Below are positions 17,593 to 25,125 of a stretch of 64,000 bases of DNA, one piece after another. The notes under the pieces were generated by a model. The model saw nothing but the letters and a program-made list of their open reading frames with translations. It searched no databases and was not told where the DNA came from. Origin of the DNA: Gemmatimonadota bacterium (GTDB lineage: Bacteria > Gemmatimonadota > Gemmatimonadetes > Gemmatimonadales > Gemmatimonadaceae); NCBI GenBank assembly GCA_021324775.1, contig JAJPIM010000005.1, positions 1-64,000 of the forward strand, read 5' to 3'. The stretch's first letter is position 1; each line of letters opens with the position of its first letter. The translations under genes were made by a program, and so were the position numbers.

Positions 17593-18550
17593 AGGTTCGA
17601 CAGGCGCATCGCGGTATGCTCGTCGTGCGCGCCCGCGTGACGAAGCGAGCTTCACGCGCAACCTCCGGTTCGAGCTGGCGGACGAGGAGGGTCGTGCGCT
17701 ACTCGGGTCGTGGATGCTGTCCGCGTCCTTCGGGTTGCTCTGGATCCTGCTGGTGATATTCGGGCCCAAGACCGACATCAGTCATTTGTTGCCGCCGGAG
17801 GAGCGTCCGATCAACGTGACGTTCGAGCCGCCGCCACCGCCCGACGTGCCGGTGAAGCCGGAGGCGGCGCAGCCGGTTCCGGCGGCGCCCAAGACCGCCG
17901 CGCCAGGGAAGCCGAAGCCATCGGCCGAGGAGATCGCGGCGAAGCGGGCAGCGGCGGCGAGCGCGGCCTTCGGCGCAGCGCCGGCGGCGAACGGTCCCGT
18001 GGGGGATGTCTCCAACGTCCTCCGGGGAGTGGATGTGGCGTCGGGTGCGCCGAAGCCTGGCGCGGCCGTGGGGAAGGCCGTGCTGGCCTATGGGCAGGGC
18101 GGGCAGGGCGTGCGGACGCCGGGCCGGGCCGACATGGGCGGCGGGGCGGGCGTCGGCAATCTGGGTGGCGTCGTCGGTGGGGCCGGGATTGGCCACGAGG
18201 GCGTGACGGTGGCGGCGCCGAGGGCGATCGATGTGCCGGGGTTGGGCGGTCCGACGCGGGACATGGGGGAGCTGGGCACGGCGGTGCGTAGCCATGATTC
18301 GCAGCTCCGGTTCTGCTACGATGAGTACGGGTTGAAGGTGAACCCGGGGCTGGCGGGGAGTGTGACGCTGGCGTTGACGATGACGGGTGGCGGGACCGTG
18401 ACGAAGGCGCAGGTGACCCGGCGGACGTGGTCGGGTCCGGGCGCGAGCGAAGCCGAGTCGTGCATCCTGGAGAAGGCGCAGGAGTGGCATTTTCCGGCGT
18501 CGCCGGCGGGCGGGGGCACGTTCGAGTTTTCGTTCAACTTCACGAGGTAG
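17582..18550 (+). CDS. TonB-like transducer with AgmX/PglI-type C-terminal domain
   Basis: A 322-residue protein overlapping ExbD 2 by 11 bases. Seen: ~39 cytosolic residues, one membrane helix (40-61, LLGSWMLSASFGLLWILLVI), a Pro-rich stretch (FEPPPPPDVPVKPEAAQP), a Gly-rich linker, and an 89-residue C-terminal domain (234-322) with LRFCYDEYGLKVNPGLAGSV and the ending EWHFP-...-FEFSFNF. This C-domain matches what I know of the AgmX/PglI C-terminal family, named after myxobacterial gliding-motility proteins. Cys245 and Cys294 probably form a disulfide. Role by family: carries force from the ExbBD stator across the periplasm. A near copy of the domain occurs in the lipoprotein at 23189-23842. 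Confidence 0.86.
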   Translation: MAGEGSTGASRYARRARPRDEASFTRNLRFELADEEGRALLGSWMLSASFGLLWILLVIFGPKTDISHLLPPEERPINVTFEPPPPPDVPVKPEAAQPVPAAPKTAAPGKPKPSAEEIAAKRAAAASAAFGAAPAANGPVGDVSNVLRGVDVASGAPKPGAAVGKAVLAYGQGGQGVRTPGRADMGGGAGVGNLGGVVGGAGIGHEGVTVAAPRAIDVPGLGGPTRDMGELGTAVRSHDSQLRFCYDEYGLKVNPGLAGSVTLALTMTGGGTVTKAQVTRRTWSGPGASEAESCILEKAQEWHFPASPAGGGTFEFSFNFTR

Positions 18551-18598
18551 GCGGTGTGAAGTAGGCCGCGCAGTCTGGCCGTGGTGCGCGCCGCACGT

Positions 18599-18632
18599 GG
18601 GGGCCGTTCTCGAACGGCCCCCGCTGCGTTTG
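18599..18632. repeat. Palindromic repeat, type A
   Basis: Perfect 11-bp inverted repeat (gggggccgttc, 2-base centre, complement) followed by the conserved tail gctgcg. It lies downstream of the envelope cluster and may also act as its terminator. Other copies of type A: 43701-43735, 44719-44752, 47659-47692, 49076-49110. Confidence 0.85.
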
Positions 18633-18761
18633 TCCGCTGCACCCGCCGGCCGAACGTGGTTACATCCATGACGGATCAGCCGACAACCAGGCCGGGTAGT
18701 CGCCGAGGCTATCGTCGATCCGTTCGGGGGCGTTCCTCGTTACACGTTGAGAGAGTGGCCA

Positions 18762-20528
18762 ATGGCAAAGGCACTGCGCCTTTCGATGCCTGACGCATTC
18801 GTACCGAAGCTCTTCACCACGCTTGCGGGCTACACGCGCGCGCAACTGCAAGCCGATCTTGGCGCGGGAGTGATCGTCGGCGTCGTGGCGCTGCCGCTGG
18901 CGATCGCATTCGCCATTGCCAGCGGCGTCACGCCGGACCGGGGACTCTACACCGCGGTGATCGCCGGCTTCATCATCTCGGGGCTCGGTGGCTCGCGAGT
19001 GCAGATTGGCGGCCCCACGGGCGCGTTCGTCGTGATCGTGTACGGGATCGTCCAGCAGTACGGGATCGACGGCCTGACAGTCGCCACGATCATGGCTGGG
19101 TTCGTGCTGATCGGGTTTGGATTTGCACGGTTCGGCGCCGCGATCAAGTTCATTCCCTTTCCCCTCATCCTGGGATTCACCTCGGGCATCGCGGTCATCA
19201 TTTTCTCGGGCGAAGTGAAAGATCTTCTTGGGCTCCAGATGGGAGCGGTCCCGGCGAATTTCGTGGACAAGTGGGACTCCTACGGCCGGCATCTGCATAC
19301 TGCCAACTGGCCGGCGGTCGCCGTATCGGCGGCTACCCTGATCGTGCTCGTTGTCTGGCCGCGGTTGAGCCGGCGCGTCCCCGGGCCGTTCATTGCATTG
19401 ATCGCGGCCACTACCGCGGTCCGTGTCTTTCATATTCCGGTGGAGACGATCGGGACCCGGTTCGGTGCGATCAGCGCCAGCTTTCCTGCACCGCACCTTC
19501 CCTCAGTTTCACTCCATGCGATCGCGGGTCTGGCCGCGCCGGCCTTCGCGATCGCGATGCTGGGAGCGATCGAATCTCTGCTCTCGGCTGTCGTGTCCGA
19601 CGGCATGATCAGCGGGAGTCATCGCTCCGACATGGAACTGGTCGCACAAGGCGTCGCTAACGTCGTGGCGCCGCTGTTCGGCGGAATCCCGGCGACCGGT
19701 GCGATTGCGCGGACCGCGACCAACGTCAAGAACGGGGGCCGGACACCGGTGGCGGGTCTCACGCACGCGGTGACACTGCTCCTCATCACGCTCTTTTTCG
19801 GGCGATGGGCGTCGCTCATCCCGATGTCGTGCTTAGCGGCCATCCTCACCGTGGTGTCGTACCAAATGAGCGAGTGGCGCACGTTTCGGGCGGAGTTGCG
19901 ATCGCCGCGTGGGGACGTGGCCGTATTGCTCGTCACGTTTCTCCTGACGGTATTCTTCGACCTCACGCTGGCGATCGAAGTCGGTATGGTGCTGGCGGCG
20001 TTTCTCTTCTTGCGCCGGATGGCCACCACGACGGCCGTTCGCGCGATGGGCGACGGAGTGCCCGGGACGGCAATCGACGGAGAAGAGGAGACGGGGGCGG
20101 CGGCAACGTCCGGCGCGCGCGCGTCTGCGGAGCGGATCCCGCTGCCCCGGGAGGGTTCAGGAGCGATCCCGCGGGGTGTTCAGGTGTTTGAGATTGCGGG
20201 ACCCCTGTTCTTTGGGGCCGCGGCGACTTTCCGGGACGCGCTGGGACAGGTGGCAAAGCGTCCGGAGGTGTTGATCATCCGCATGGGGCTCGTACCCGTC
20301 ATTGATTCGACGGGCCTTCGCACGCTGGCCGATGTGGTGCGACGCAGCCGGCGTGACCGGACGTTGGTGATTCTCTGCGAGCTGCACCAGCAGCCTGCGG
20401 TGGCGCTCACGCGGTCGACGGCGATGGATGACGTCGGCGAGGAGAACCTCGCCCCGACGTTGGAGGCGGCACTCGTTCTGGCGCGCGAGCATCTGGCGGC
20501 ATTGAAGACGCTCGCGGCCGGTCCCTGA
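18762..20528 (+). CDS. SulP-family anion transporter with STAS domain
   Basis: A 588-residue inner-membrane transporter. The membrane part (residues ~10-410) has the SulP signatures: VVALPLAIAFAIASGVTPDR with GLYTAVIAGFIISGLGGSRV and QIGGPTGAF, plus GIPATGAIARTATNVKNGGR. The C-terminal ~115 residues form a STAS domain with the DSTGLRTL motif, where the Ser can be a phosphorylation site. SulP proteins move sulfate, bicarbonate or other anions by proton or sodium symport; substrate is not decidable here. The ATG at 18762 is preferred over an in-frame TTG five codons earlier. An acidic insert (GEEETGAAA) links the two parts. Single gene flanked by palindromic repeats. Confidence 0.92.
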   Translation: MAKALRLSMPDAFVPKLFTTLAGYTRAQLQADLGAGVIVGVVALPLAIAFAIASGVTPDRGLYTAVIAGFIISGLGGSRVQIGGPTGAFVVIVYGIVQQYGIDGLTVATIMAGFVLIGFGFARFGAAIKFIPFPLILGFTSGIAVIIFSGEVKDLLGLQMGAVPANFVDKWDSYGRHLHTANWPAVAVSAATLIVLVVWPRLSRRVPGPFIALIAATTAVRVFHIPVETIGTRFGAISASFPAPHLPSVSLHAIAGLAAPAFAIAMLGAIESLLSAVVSDGMISGSHRSDMELVAQGVANVVAPLFGGIPATGAIARTATNVKNGGRTPVAGLTHAVTLLLITLFFGRWASLIPMSCLAAILTVVSYQMSEWRTFRAELRSPRGDVAVLLVTFLLTVFFDLTLAIEVGMVLAAFLFLRRMATTTAVRAMGDGVPGTAIDGEEETGAAATSGARASAERIPLPREGSGAIPRGVQVFEIAGPLFFGAAATFRDALGQVAKRPEVLIIRMGLVPVIDSTGLRTLADVVRRSRRDRTLVILCELHQQPAVALTRSTAMDDVGEENLAPTLEAALVLAREHLAALKTLAAGP

Positions 20529-20559
20529 CCAATCCTGCCGCATCCGTCGTGGGCCGGCA

Positions 20560-20586
20560 GGGCCGGTCGCGACCGGCCCCTACCAC
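20560..20586. repeat. Palindromic repeat, type B
   Basis: Core gggccggtcgcgaccggccc followed by the constant tail ctacca; 32 bases after the SulP stop. Other type B copies are at 22285, 30903, 40576, 40753, 40796, 43617, 47415 and 52553. Confidence 0.85.
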
Positions 20587-20632
20587 GGACGATCTAGCGG
20601 TGGGCGTCCGACATCCTGTGCGGCGGATGGTT

Positions 20633-20710
20633 GGGGGCCGTTGCGCGAAAGGGGGCGACCTACGGTTGCCCGAACAGGGCGACCTTCGGTTCTCGAACGG
20701 CCCTAGTGCG
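20633..20710. repeat. Palindromic repeat, type C (long form, partly duplicated inside)
   Basis: Type C is type A with an insertion: gggggccgttg, then cgaaagggggcgacctacgg, then the closing arm ttctcgaacggccc. This copy contains the middle block twice (gacctacggttgcccgaaca followed by gggcgaccttcgg). The remainder of 20529-20792 holds no gene. Confidence 0.8.
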
Positions 20711-20792
20711 TTTATTCGATGCGATGGTGACGCAGATAGTCGCGTATACAGCGGCAACGCTTCCATAACCCAAGCCGCTTGGATATTGTTAG

Positions 20793-21040
20793 GTGACTAC
20801 GCTGCGGGTGGGCGAGGTCCGCTTTCGCGTATATCCGCAGGACCGTCTGCCGCGGCACGTACACGGGTTCATCGGCCGCGGGGAGGTCATTGTCGATCGC
20901 GGACAGATGGCTCGGTTGCACTCGCGAGACGGTCCGACGCCGTGAATCGCGTGACGCGCGTCGAGGTGCGGCGGGTACTGGATGCCGCTGCGACGGCCTT
21001 CGAGGGGTTGGCCACCGCATGGGAGGAAATGCACGCATGA
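20793..21040 (+). pseudogene. DUF4160-like gene with an internal frameshift
   Basis: Two halves of one DUF4160-type protein lie in different frames. From a GTG at 20793 the first frame reads LRVGEVRFRVYPQDRLPRHV and HGFIGRGEVIVD, matching the family's 'phRVYxxDxxPPHVHV' start, then stops at 20945. The second half (DGSVALARRSDAVNRVTRVE, then VRRVLDAAATAFEGLATAWE) is read one frame over from about 20903 and ends with the family-typical helix at 21040. A single missing base near 20900 explains it. DUF4160 is the usual upstream partner of DUF2442, encoded next with an ATGA overlap. It may be a true pseudogene, an assembly error, or a programmed shift; no slippery sequence is obvious. Confidence 0.6.
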
Positions 21041-21504
21041 CCAGGCGAATTCATAAGGTCGTCACCACGGACGCTGAGATCGACGCGGCGATCGATGTGG
21101 CTGAGCGGTACCCGATCGAGGAGGCAGTGAGGGCCACGTATGTCGGGGCCGAGGATTCGATCGCGATTGATTTCAGCGACGGTGTGCAGCTTCGAATTCC
21201 GCGGCGGCTCGTGCAGGGTCTCGAGCGCGCGACAGCAGAGCAGCTCGGACAAATTCGGATCGAAGGGCCGGGGACCGGTCTCGTGTGGCCGGCGCTTGGC
21301 GTGGCGCACTACATCCCGGGTCTGGCCGCGGGCATTTTCGGCACGCGGCGATGGATGGCGGAGATGGGCCGTCGCGGCGGCGTGCGACGCACGAAAGCAA
21401 AGGCTGCGGCGGCTCGCGCTAACGGCGCGAAAGGAGGGCGGCCGCGCGGTACCGGTGTGCGGAGAAAGTCCGGTGTTATCCGCCGACGGCCATCACGGGG
21501 CTAA
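21037..21504 (+). CDS. DUF2442-family protein, antitoxin-like partner of DUF4160
   Basis: A 155-residue protein whose ATG overlaps the stop of the DUF4160 frame (atga). The central part (ATYVGAEDSIAIDFSDGVQL to GPGTGLVWPALGVAHYIPGL) is the DUF2442 core. A basic C-terminal tail (ARANGAKGGRPRGTG, RRKSGVIRRR) looks like a DNA- or RNA-binding extension. DUF4160-DUF2442 pairs are widely predicted to be toxin-antitoxin-like modules; the biochemical activity is not established to my knowledge. With the DUF4160 gene apparently broken, this would be an orphaned partner. The same tail occurs in the DUF2442 protein at 49337-49714. Confidence 0.75.
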   Translation: MTRRIHKVVTTDAEIDAAIDVAERYPIEEAVRATYVGAEDSIAIDFSDGVQLRIPRRLVQGLERATAEQLGQIRIEGPGTGLVWPALGVAHYIPGLAAGIFGTRRWMAEMGRRGGVRRTKAKAAAARANGAKGGRPRGTGVRRKSGVIRRRPSRG

Positions 21505-21700
21505 TGGGGAGCCGGCAGGGACTCGATCTGGGCGACAATTCGGTTCACAGCCTTCGGGTCACCAAGCACATGGAAGTGCTTTGGGCGCGTGTCTGGCTAT
21601 GGCGTCCATGAGTGCTGGAGGAGAGTCGCGCCGATAAAAGATCAACCACCGCCAGACGTCAGCGTGCTCGCGTGATCGGCGCAGTGCGCACGCGTCGTCG

Positions 21701-22192
21701 TCACCGGCCGCTTACGTGCGGATGTGGGCCGGGTGCATGAGCCGCAGCCCGGCGCCACCGGTCGCGGGCGGTCCGGAGCGAGTCGGCGTGCCGCGTCAGG
21801 ACCCGGATACTGTCGAAGCGGGCCGCGTAGGTCGCGGTGAATCGTGCGGCTGGCGGGAGCGTGTCGAGGCCGTGGGCGGCGGTATTGATGGAGGCGCGCG
21901 CGGCGTCGTAGCGCTGGGCGAAGGCGTCGGCGCTCTCCGCGGCGGGCGACGTGGCAGGAGACACGGCTGGGGCCATCGGCGGGGCACCGGACGGGGGAGC
22001 GGGCGTTCTCGTGGGAGCCCCGGCGCCTTCCACGGGGGCGCGCGGCGCGCTACTATCGATGTGTGCGCCGACACCCGGAGGGCCGCCACGGTCGTGCGGG
22101 GAGGTACATGCGGCGATCACGAGCCATACCACGGCGTAGGGGCGTCTGACGTGACGATATATCGCGCCCGAGCGCACCGCGTCCCCTGGCAT
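21701..22192 (-). CDS. Ala/Pro-rich lipoprotein, unknown function
   Basis: A 163-residue protein. N-terminal signal with lipobox IAAC (VVWLVIAACTSPHDR), then a disordered Pro/Ala/Thr linker (~residues 45-85) and a helical C-terminal ~75 residues (AFAQRYDAARASINTAAHGL; FDSIRVLTRHADSLRTARDR). No family recognised. Divergent from the TPM-domain gene. The opposite strand is also open here; the lipobox and clean signal favour this strand. Confidence 0.6.
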   Translation of the reverse strand: MPGDAVRSGAIYRHVRRPYAVVWLVIAACTSPHDRGGPPGVGAHIDSSAPRAPVEGAGAPTRTPAPPSGAPPMAPAVSPATSPAAESADAFAQRYDAARASINTAAHGLDTLPPAARFTATYAARFDSIRVLTRHADSLRTARDRWRRAAAHAPGPHPHVSGR

Positions 22193-22284
22193 CTAGGCGG
22201 CGAAGCTAGGGAGAACCAGACGGCCGGGCAAGGCAGTCGCGAGCGCTCGTTGCGAGCCCTGCAGGATCTGGTAGCCCGACAGGC

Positions 22285-22308
22285 GGGGCCGGTCACGACC
22301 GGCCCCTA
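22285..22308. repeat. Palindromic repeat, type B
   Basis: ggggccggtcacgaccggcc followed by cctac, one base changed in the centre relative to other copies. It lies just upstream of the TPM gene and argues that the coding start is downstream of it. Confidence 0.75.
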
Positions 22309-22342
22309 CACGGTTTCCCGTTGGGGCTACCGGACCCTGGGG

Positions 22343-23152
22343 GTGGCTGGCGCCGTGATGGCGTTAGTGGCGGCGTCGCCTCGAGCGGGGATCGGCCAGG
22401 GGGCGCAGCTTCCCCAGCCCGTGGGGCTGGTCAACGATTTCGCGCATGTGATCCCGGCCGGCGATGCCGACCGGATCACCCAGATCGCGAATGATGTCCG
22501 GACCAAATCGCGGGGGGAGATCGCTGTGGTCACCCTGCCCGATATCGGGGACCGGGACCCCAGCGATGTGGGAATCGCGCTGATCCGGCAATGGAAGATC
22601 GGGAAGGCGGGTAACCCCGGCGATCCGACCCGTAACGCCGGGGCGGTGATCCTCGTCGTGCCCAAGGAGACGAACTCCGACGGGCGCGGCCGGTGCTGGA
22701 TTACGACCGGGTCGGGTGCCGAGGGGTTCATCACCGACGCGGACGCGGGCGAGATGTGCCGGGATGCGATACCGGATTTCCGCCAGCGGGACTACGGGGC
22801 GGGAATAGCGCTCCTGACGTACGAGACGGCCCAGCGGTTCGCAAAAGAGTTCAACTTCACGGTCGACACGACGCTGGCCGTGGCCGCTCCACCCGCGGTG
22901 TCGCAGCGCCAGGGTGGGGGCGGCATGTCGCCGGTCGGCTTGTTCTTCCTGCTGCTGTTTGTCTATCTGGTTCTGAACGTCATCGCCCGCCGGGGCGGCG
23001 GCAGGGGTGGATGCCTGCCGATCTTCCTGCCATTCGGCGGAGGATGGACCGGCGGAGGCGGGGGCTGGAGCGGCGGGGGCGGTGGTGGTGGGTTCGGGGG
23101 ATTTGGTGGTGGCGGGGGCACAAGCGGCGGCGGGGGCGGCTCGAGCTGGTAG
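22343..23152 (+). CDS. TPM-domain (YgcG-like) membrane protein
   Basis: About 269 residues. After a short hydrophobic leader comes a TPM domain (residues ~20-160: PVGLVNDFAHVIPAGDADRI, GEIAVVTLPDIGDRDP, RCWITTGSGAEGFITDADAG), one membrane helix (GLFFLLLFVYLVLNVIA, ~195-213) and a Gly-rich tail ending GGSSW, the standard YgcG plan. TPM proteins have been linked to photosystem repair, phosphatase-like activity and membrane stress; the role here is unknown. The start is uncertain: GTG 22343 and ATG 22358 follow a type B repeat, and TTG 22250 would give a more basic signal but include the repeat. LemA, its common neighbour, is encoded two genes downstream. Confidence 0.85.
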   Translation: MAGAVMALVAASPRAGIGQGAQLPQPVGLVNDFAHVIPAGDADRITQIANDVRTKSRGEIAVVTLPDIGDRDPSDVGIALIRQWKIGKAGNPGDPTRNAGAVILVVPKETNSDGRGRCWITTGSGAEGFITDADAGEMCRDAIPDFRQRDYGAGIALLTYETAQRFAKEFNFTVDTTLAVAAPPAVSQRQGGGGMSPVGLFFLLLFVYLVLNVIARRGGGRGGCLPIFLPFGGGWTGGGGGWSGGGGGGGFGGFGGGGGTSGGGGGSSW

Positions 23153-23188
23153 CCTGTGCTGCAAAACGCACCGACCGAGGACGATCGC

Positions 23189-23842
23189 ATGGGCGTGAGA
23201 TCGACAGTGGGGCCGACTACTGATATTGCTGCTGATATTGCAGCTGATATTGCTGCTGATATTGCTGCTCGTGCCGTTGGTGATGGCGGCCGCGGGGCGG
23301 GACGAGTCACGAGCCGTTTCGCGGTGCGGTGCGGAGTCCTGTCCGTCGCAATCGCGGCCGTCGCGGGGCTGGCCGCGTGTCATGGCGACAAGAAGGGATC
23401 GGCCGGCGACTCGGTCGCCGTGGCGACACCCGCGCCCGACACGACGCCGCAGGATCTCTCGAAAGTGCAGACCGCGCTCCCTCCGGCCGCGTCGGACACC
23501 TTCACGCCACCCAAGCCGGCGGCGGCTCAGCCGGACTATCCGCCGGCGCCGCCTGCTCTCATGGAGTCGGTGGAGCGTGAGCAGGCGTTCTCGAAGTTCT
23601 GCTACGAGGAGTTCGGCCAGAAGGCGGATCCCACGCTTCGCGGCGGAGTCGCGGTGGTGGTGACTGTGTCGGACAACGCCGTTCAGGACGCGAAAGTCGC
23701 CAACTCCCGGTGGTCGGCCAAGGCGGCCGGCGAGCAGGTCAACCAGTGCCTGAACGAGAAGGCGCGGCTCGCGTGGAAGCTGGGTGATTCGACCGTCAAG
23801 CCCGGGAAGTACGTGGTGCAACTGAGCTTCCGCGGGGAATAG
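23189..23842 (+). CDS. Lipoprotein with AgmX/PglI-type C-terminal domain
   Basis: A 217-residue protein. Residues 46-64 form a lipoprotein signal ending LAAC; the 45 residues before it are unusual and include DIAA repeated four times from a 12-base tandem repeat. An internal GTG at 23324 would give a short normal signal. After a Pro/Thr linker, the last 89 residues (129-217: FSKFCYEEFGQKADPTLRGG, WSAKAAGEQVNQCLNEKARL, YVVQLSF) align end to end with the C-domain of the TonB-like protein at 17582-18550. Both have Cys residues 49 apart (138/187 here, 245/294 there). Probably faces the periplasm from a membrane lipid anchor; function unknown, maybe a partner or decoy for the transducer. Confidence 0.75.
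   Translation: MGVRSTVGPTTDIAADIAADIAADIAARAVGDGGRGAGRVTSRFAVRCGVLSVAIAAVAGLAACHGDKKGSAGDSVAVATPAPDTTPQDLSKVQTALPPAASDTFTPPKPAAAQPDYPPAPPALMESVEREQAFSKFCYEEFGQKADPTLRGGVAVVVTVSDNAVQDAKVANSRWSAKAAGEQVNQCLNEKARLAWKLGDSTVKPGKYVVQLSFRGE
23221..23268. repeat. 12-base tandem repeat tgatattgctgc, four copies
   Basis: Four units of tgatattgctgc (one with a single change) inside the 5' end of the lipoprotein gene, reading Asp-Ile-Ala-Ala. Being a multiple of three, copy-number change would keep the frame. Confidence 0.9.
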
Positions 23843-23993
23843 AACGGAGGCAGGAGAGAGGGGAACGGGGAAAACCCTTCGCCCGGCGGCCTGCCTAGCC
23901 GCCGGGCTTCTATCTTCTATAGGTTCCAGGCTCGGCCATCTCGACCGGCCGATGGTCCTGGCCACTTGTAGTGTCCACCGGAGGAATCAGCAC

Positions 23994-24614
23994 ATGCAGA
24001 GTCGCCTGCTTGGGCGTTCCGATAGCTATGGCGCGCGGCATCGCGTGCGCGGTGCCGCGCTTGTTGTCGCGGCGCTGCTGCTCTCGGGGTGCGGATACAA
24101 TACGATCCAGCGATATGACGAACAGGCCGCCGAAGCGCAGAAGAACATCGAAGTGCAGCTTCAGCGACGGAGTGATCTGATCGGGAATCTCGTCGAGACG
24201 GTGAAGGGGCAGGCCAAGCAGGAGCTCGACGTGTTCAAGGGCGTGGCGCAGGCGAGGGCCGGGATCACCGACGCGCTGCAGTCGCACGACGCGTCGCGCG
24301 AGGCCGATGCGGACGTGCAACTCACGACGCAACTCACGATCCTCAACCGATCGGTGACCGAGGCGTACCCGCAGCTTAAATCGGATCAGGCGTTCCTGCG
24401 GCTACAGGACGAGCTGACGGGCACGGAGAATCGGGTCGCCACGTCGCGCAAGGACTACAATGATGCAGCGGAGTTGTACAACGCCTACATCCGGCAATTC
24501 CCCGCGGCGATCACGGCGCGGGTCACCGGCGCGAAGCCACGGACGTATTTCAACGCGACCGCGGCGGCCCAGGAAGCACCCAAAGTCGATTTCTCCCCCA
24601 AGCCGACTGGATGA
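23994..24614 (+). CDS. lemA: LemA-family lipoprotein
   Basis: A 206-residue protein with an excellent ribosome site (ggagga, 8 bases before the ATG at 23994). Lipobox LLLSGC, then the LemA helical domain: YNTIQRYDEQAAEAQKNIEV, QLQRRSDLIGNLVETVKGQA, TEAYPQLKSDQAFLRLQDEL, ENRVATSRKDYNDAAELYNA, and the terminal IRQFPAAI and AQEAPKVDFS. LemA proteins are membrane-anchored helical bundles of unknown mechanism, frequently encoded with TPM-domain proteins as here. Family LemA proteins often lack a lipobox and use an N-terminal helix, so lipidation is a local feature. Confidence 0.93.
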   Translation: MQSRLLGRSDSYGARHRVRGAALVVAALLLSGCGYNTIQRYDEQAAEAQKNIEVQLQRRSDLIGNLVETVKGQAKQELDVFKGVAQARAGITDALQSHDASREADADVQLTTQLTILNRSVTEAYPQLKSDQAFLRLQDELTGTENRVATSRKDYNDAAELYNAYIRQFPAAITARVTGAKPRTYFNATAAAQEAPKVDFSPKPTG

Positions 24615-24624
24615 GCTTGCTGTA

Positions 24625-24705
24625 AGACAAGAGAAGGGCGAATCAGAAAGGAGTAAGGAGAGCAGAGCCGGTCAGAAAGTAGCGGATCAGAAAGTAGAAC
24701 GAGCA
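24625..24705. repeat. Purine tract, agaaagta type
   Basis: Nearly pure A/G sequence with repeated cagaaagtag and aggagtaaggag units, directly after lemA. Same type as 33924-33955, 40500-40531 and 41521-41606. Confidence 0.75.
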
Positions 24706-24718
24706 ATGGGGCACTACG

Positions 24719-24754
24719 CAAAGACTGGCTGCGGCTTCTCGTGGCCAGTCTTTG
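24719..24754 (+). terminator. Hairpin after lemA
   Basis: Perfect 11-bp inverted repeat (caaagactggc and its complement) with a 14-base loop. No T run follows. It probably ends the TPM-lipoprotein-LemA transcript. Confidence 0.55.
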
Positions 24755-25125
24755 TCGCGTTCTGGGTGACGTTAAAGCGCGAAATGCGAGCCGTTTGCGT
24801 GTATTCGCATAAACACGAGCTCGCTTGACGAGGATGGCTGTCGTGGTACGGACGAGCGCTCGGCGGATGGCCGTTTCAGTAGGGAAGACGGCCTCAATTT
24901 CCGGGACGCGACAATTGACCTCCCCATTCGCCACGCGGAAATAGCCATCCGCCCCTTCGTTGGAGGCGTTCGCCACATTCGGACGTCCGTGATCGATTCT
25001 TGACAATCGAAACGGCCTTGCCCACAATTTGGGCCATTGCGCCTCACGAAATCCGTGTCGCCGTTCGCGGCGGCTGGGAGACGTGTAGGCATCTCGTTCA
25101 TCTCCACGGTGCAAGGGGAGGGTTC

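Larger units (their letters stand above)
24615..25125. other. Gene-free interval before the SusC gene
   Basis: Contains a purine tract and a hairpin (listed separately). The remaining ~350 bases are less GC-rich than the flanks and presumably hold the SusC/SusD promoter; I could not pick a convincing -35/-10 pair and see no gene. Confidence 0.5.

Noticed and set aside
21501-21640. Minus-strand gene fragment after the DUF2442 gene (reads HFHVLGDPKAVNRIVAQIES in one frame and RWLIFYRRDSPPALMDAI in another)
   Set aside because: Looks like the decayed end of a gene split by a frameshift, but too short to assign to a family, so not annotated.
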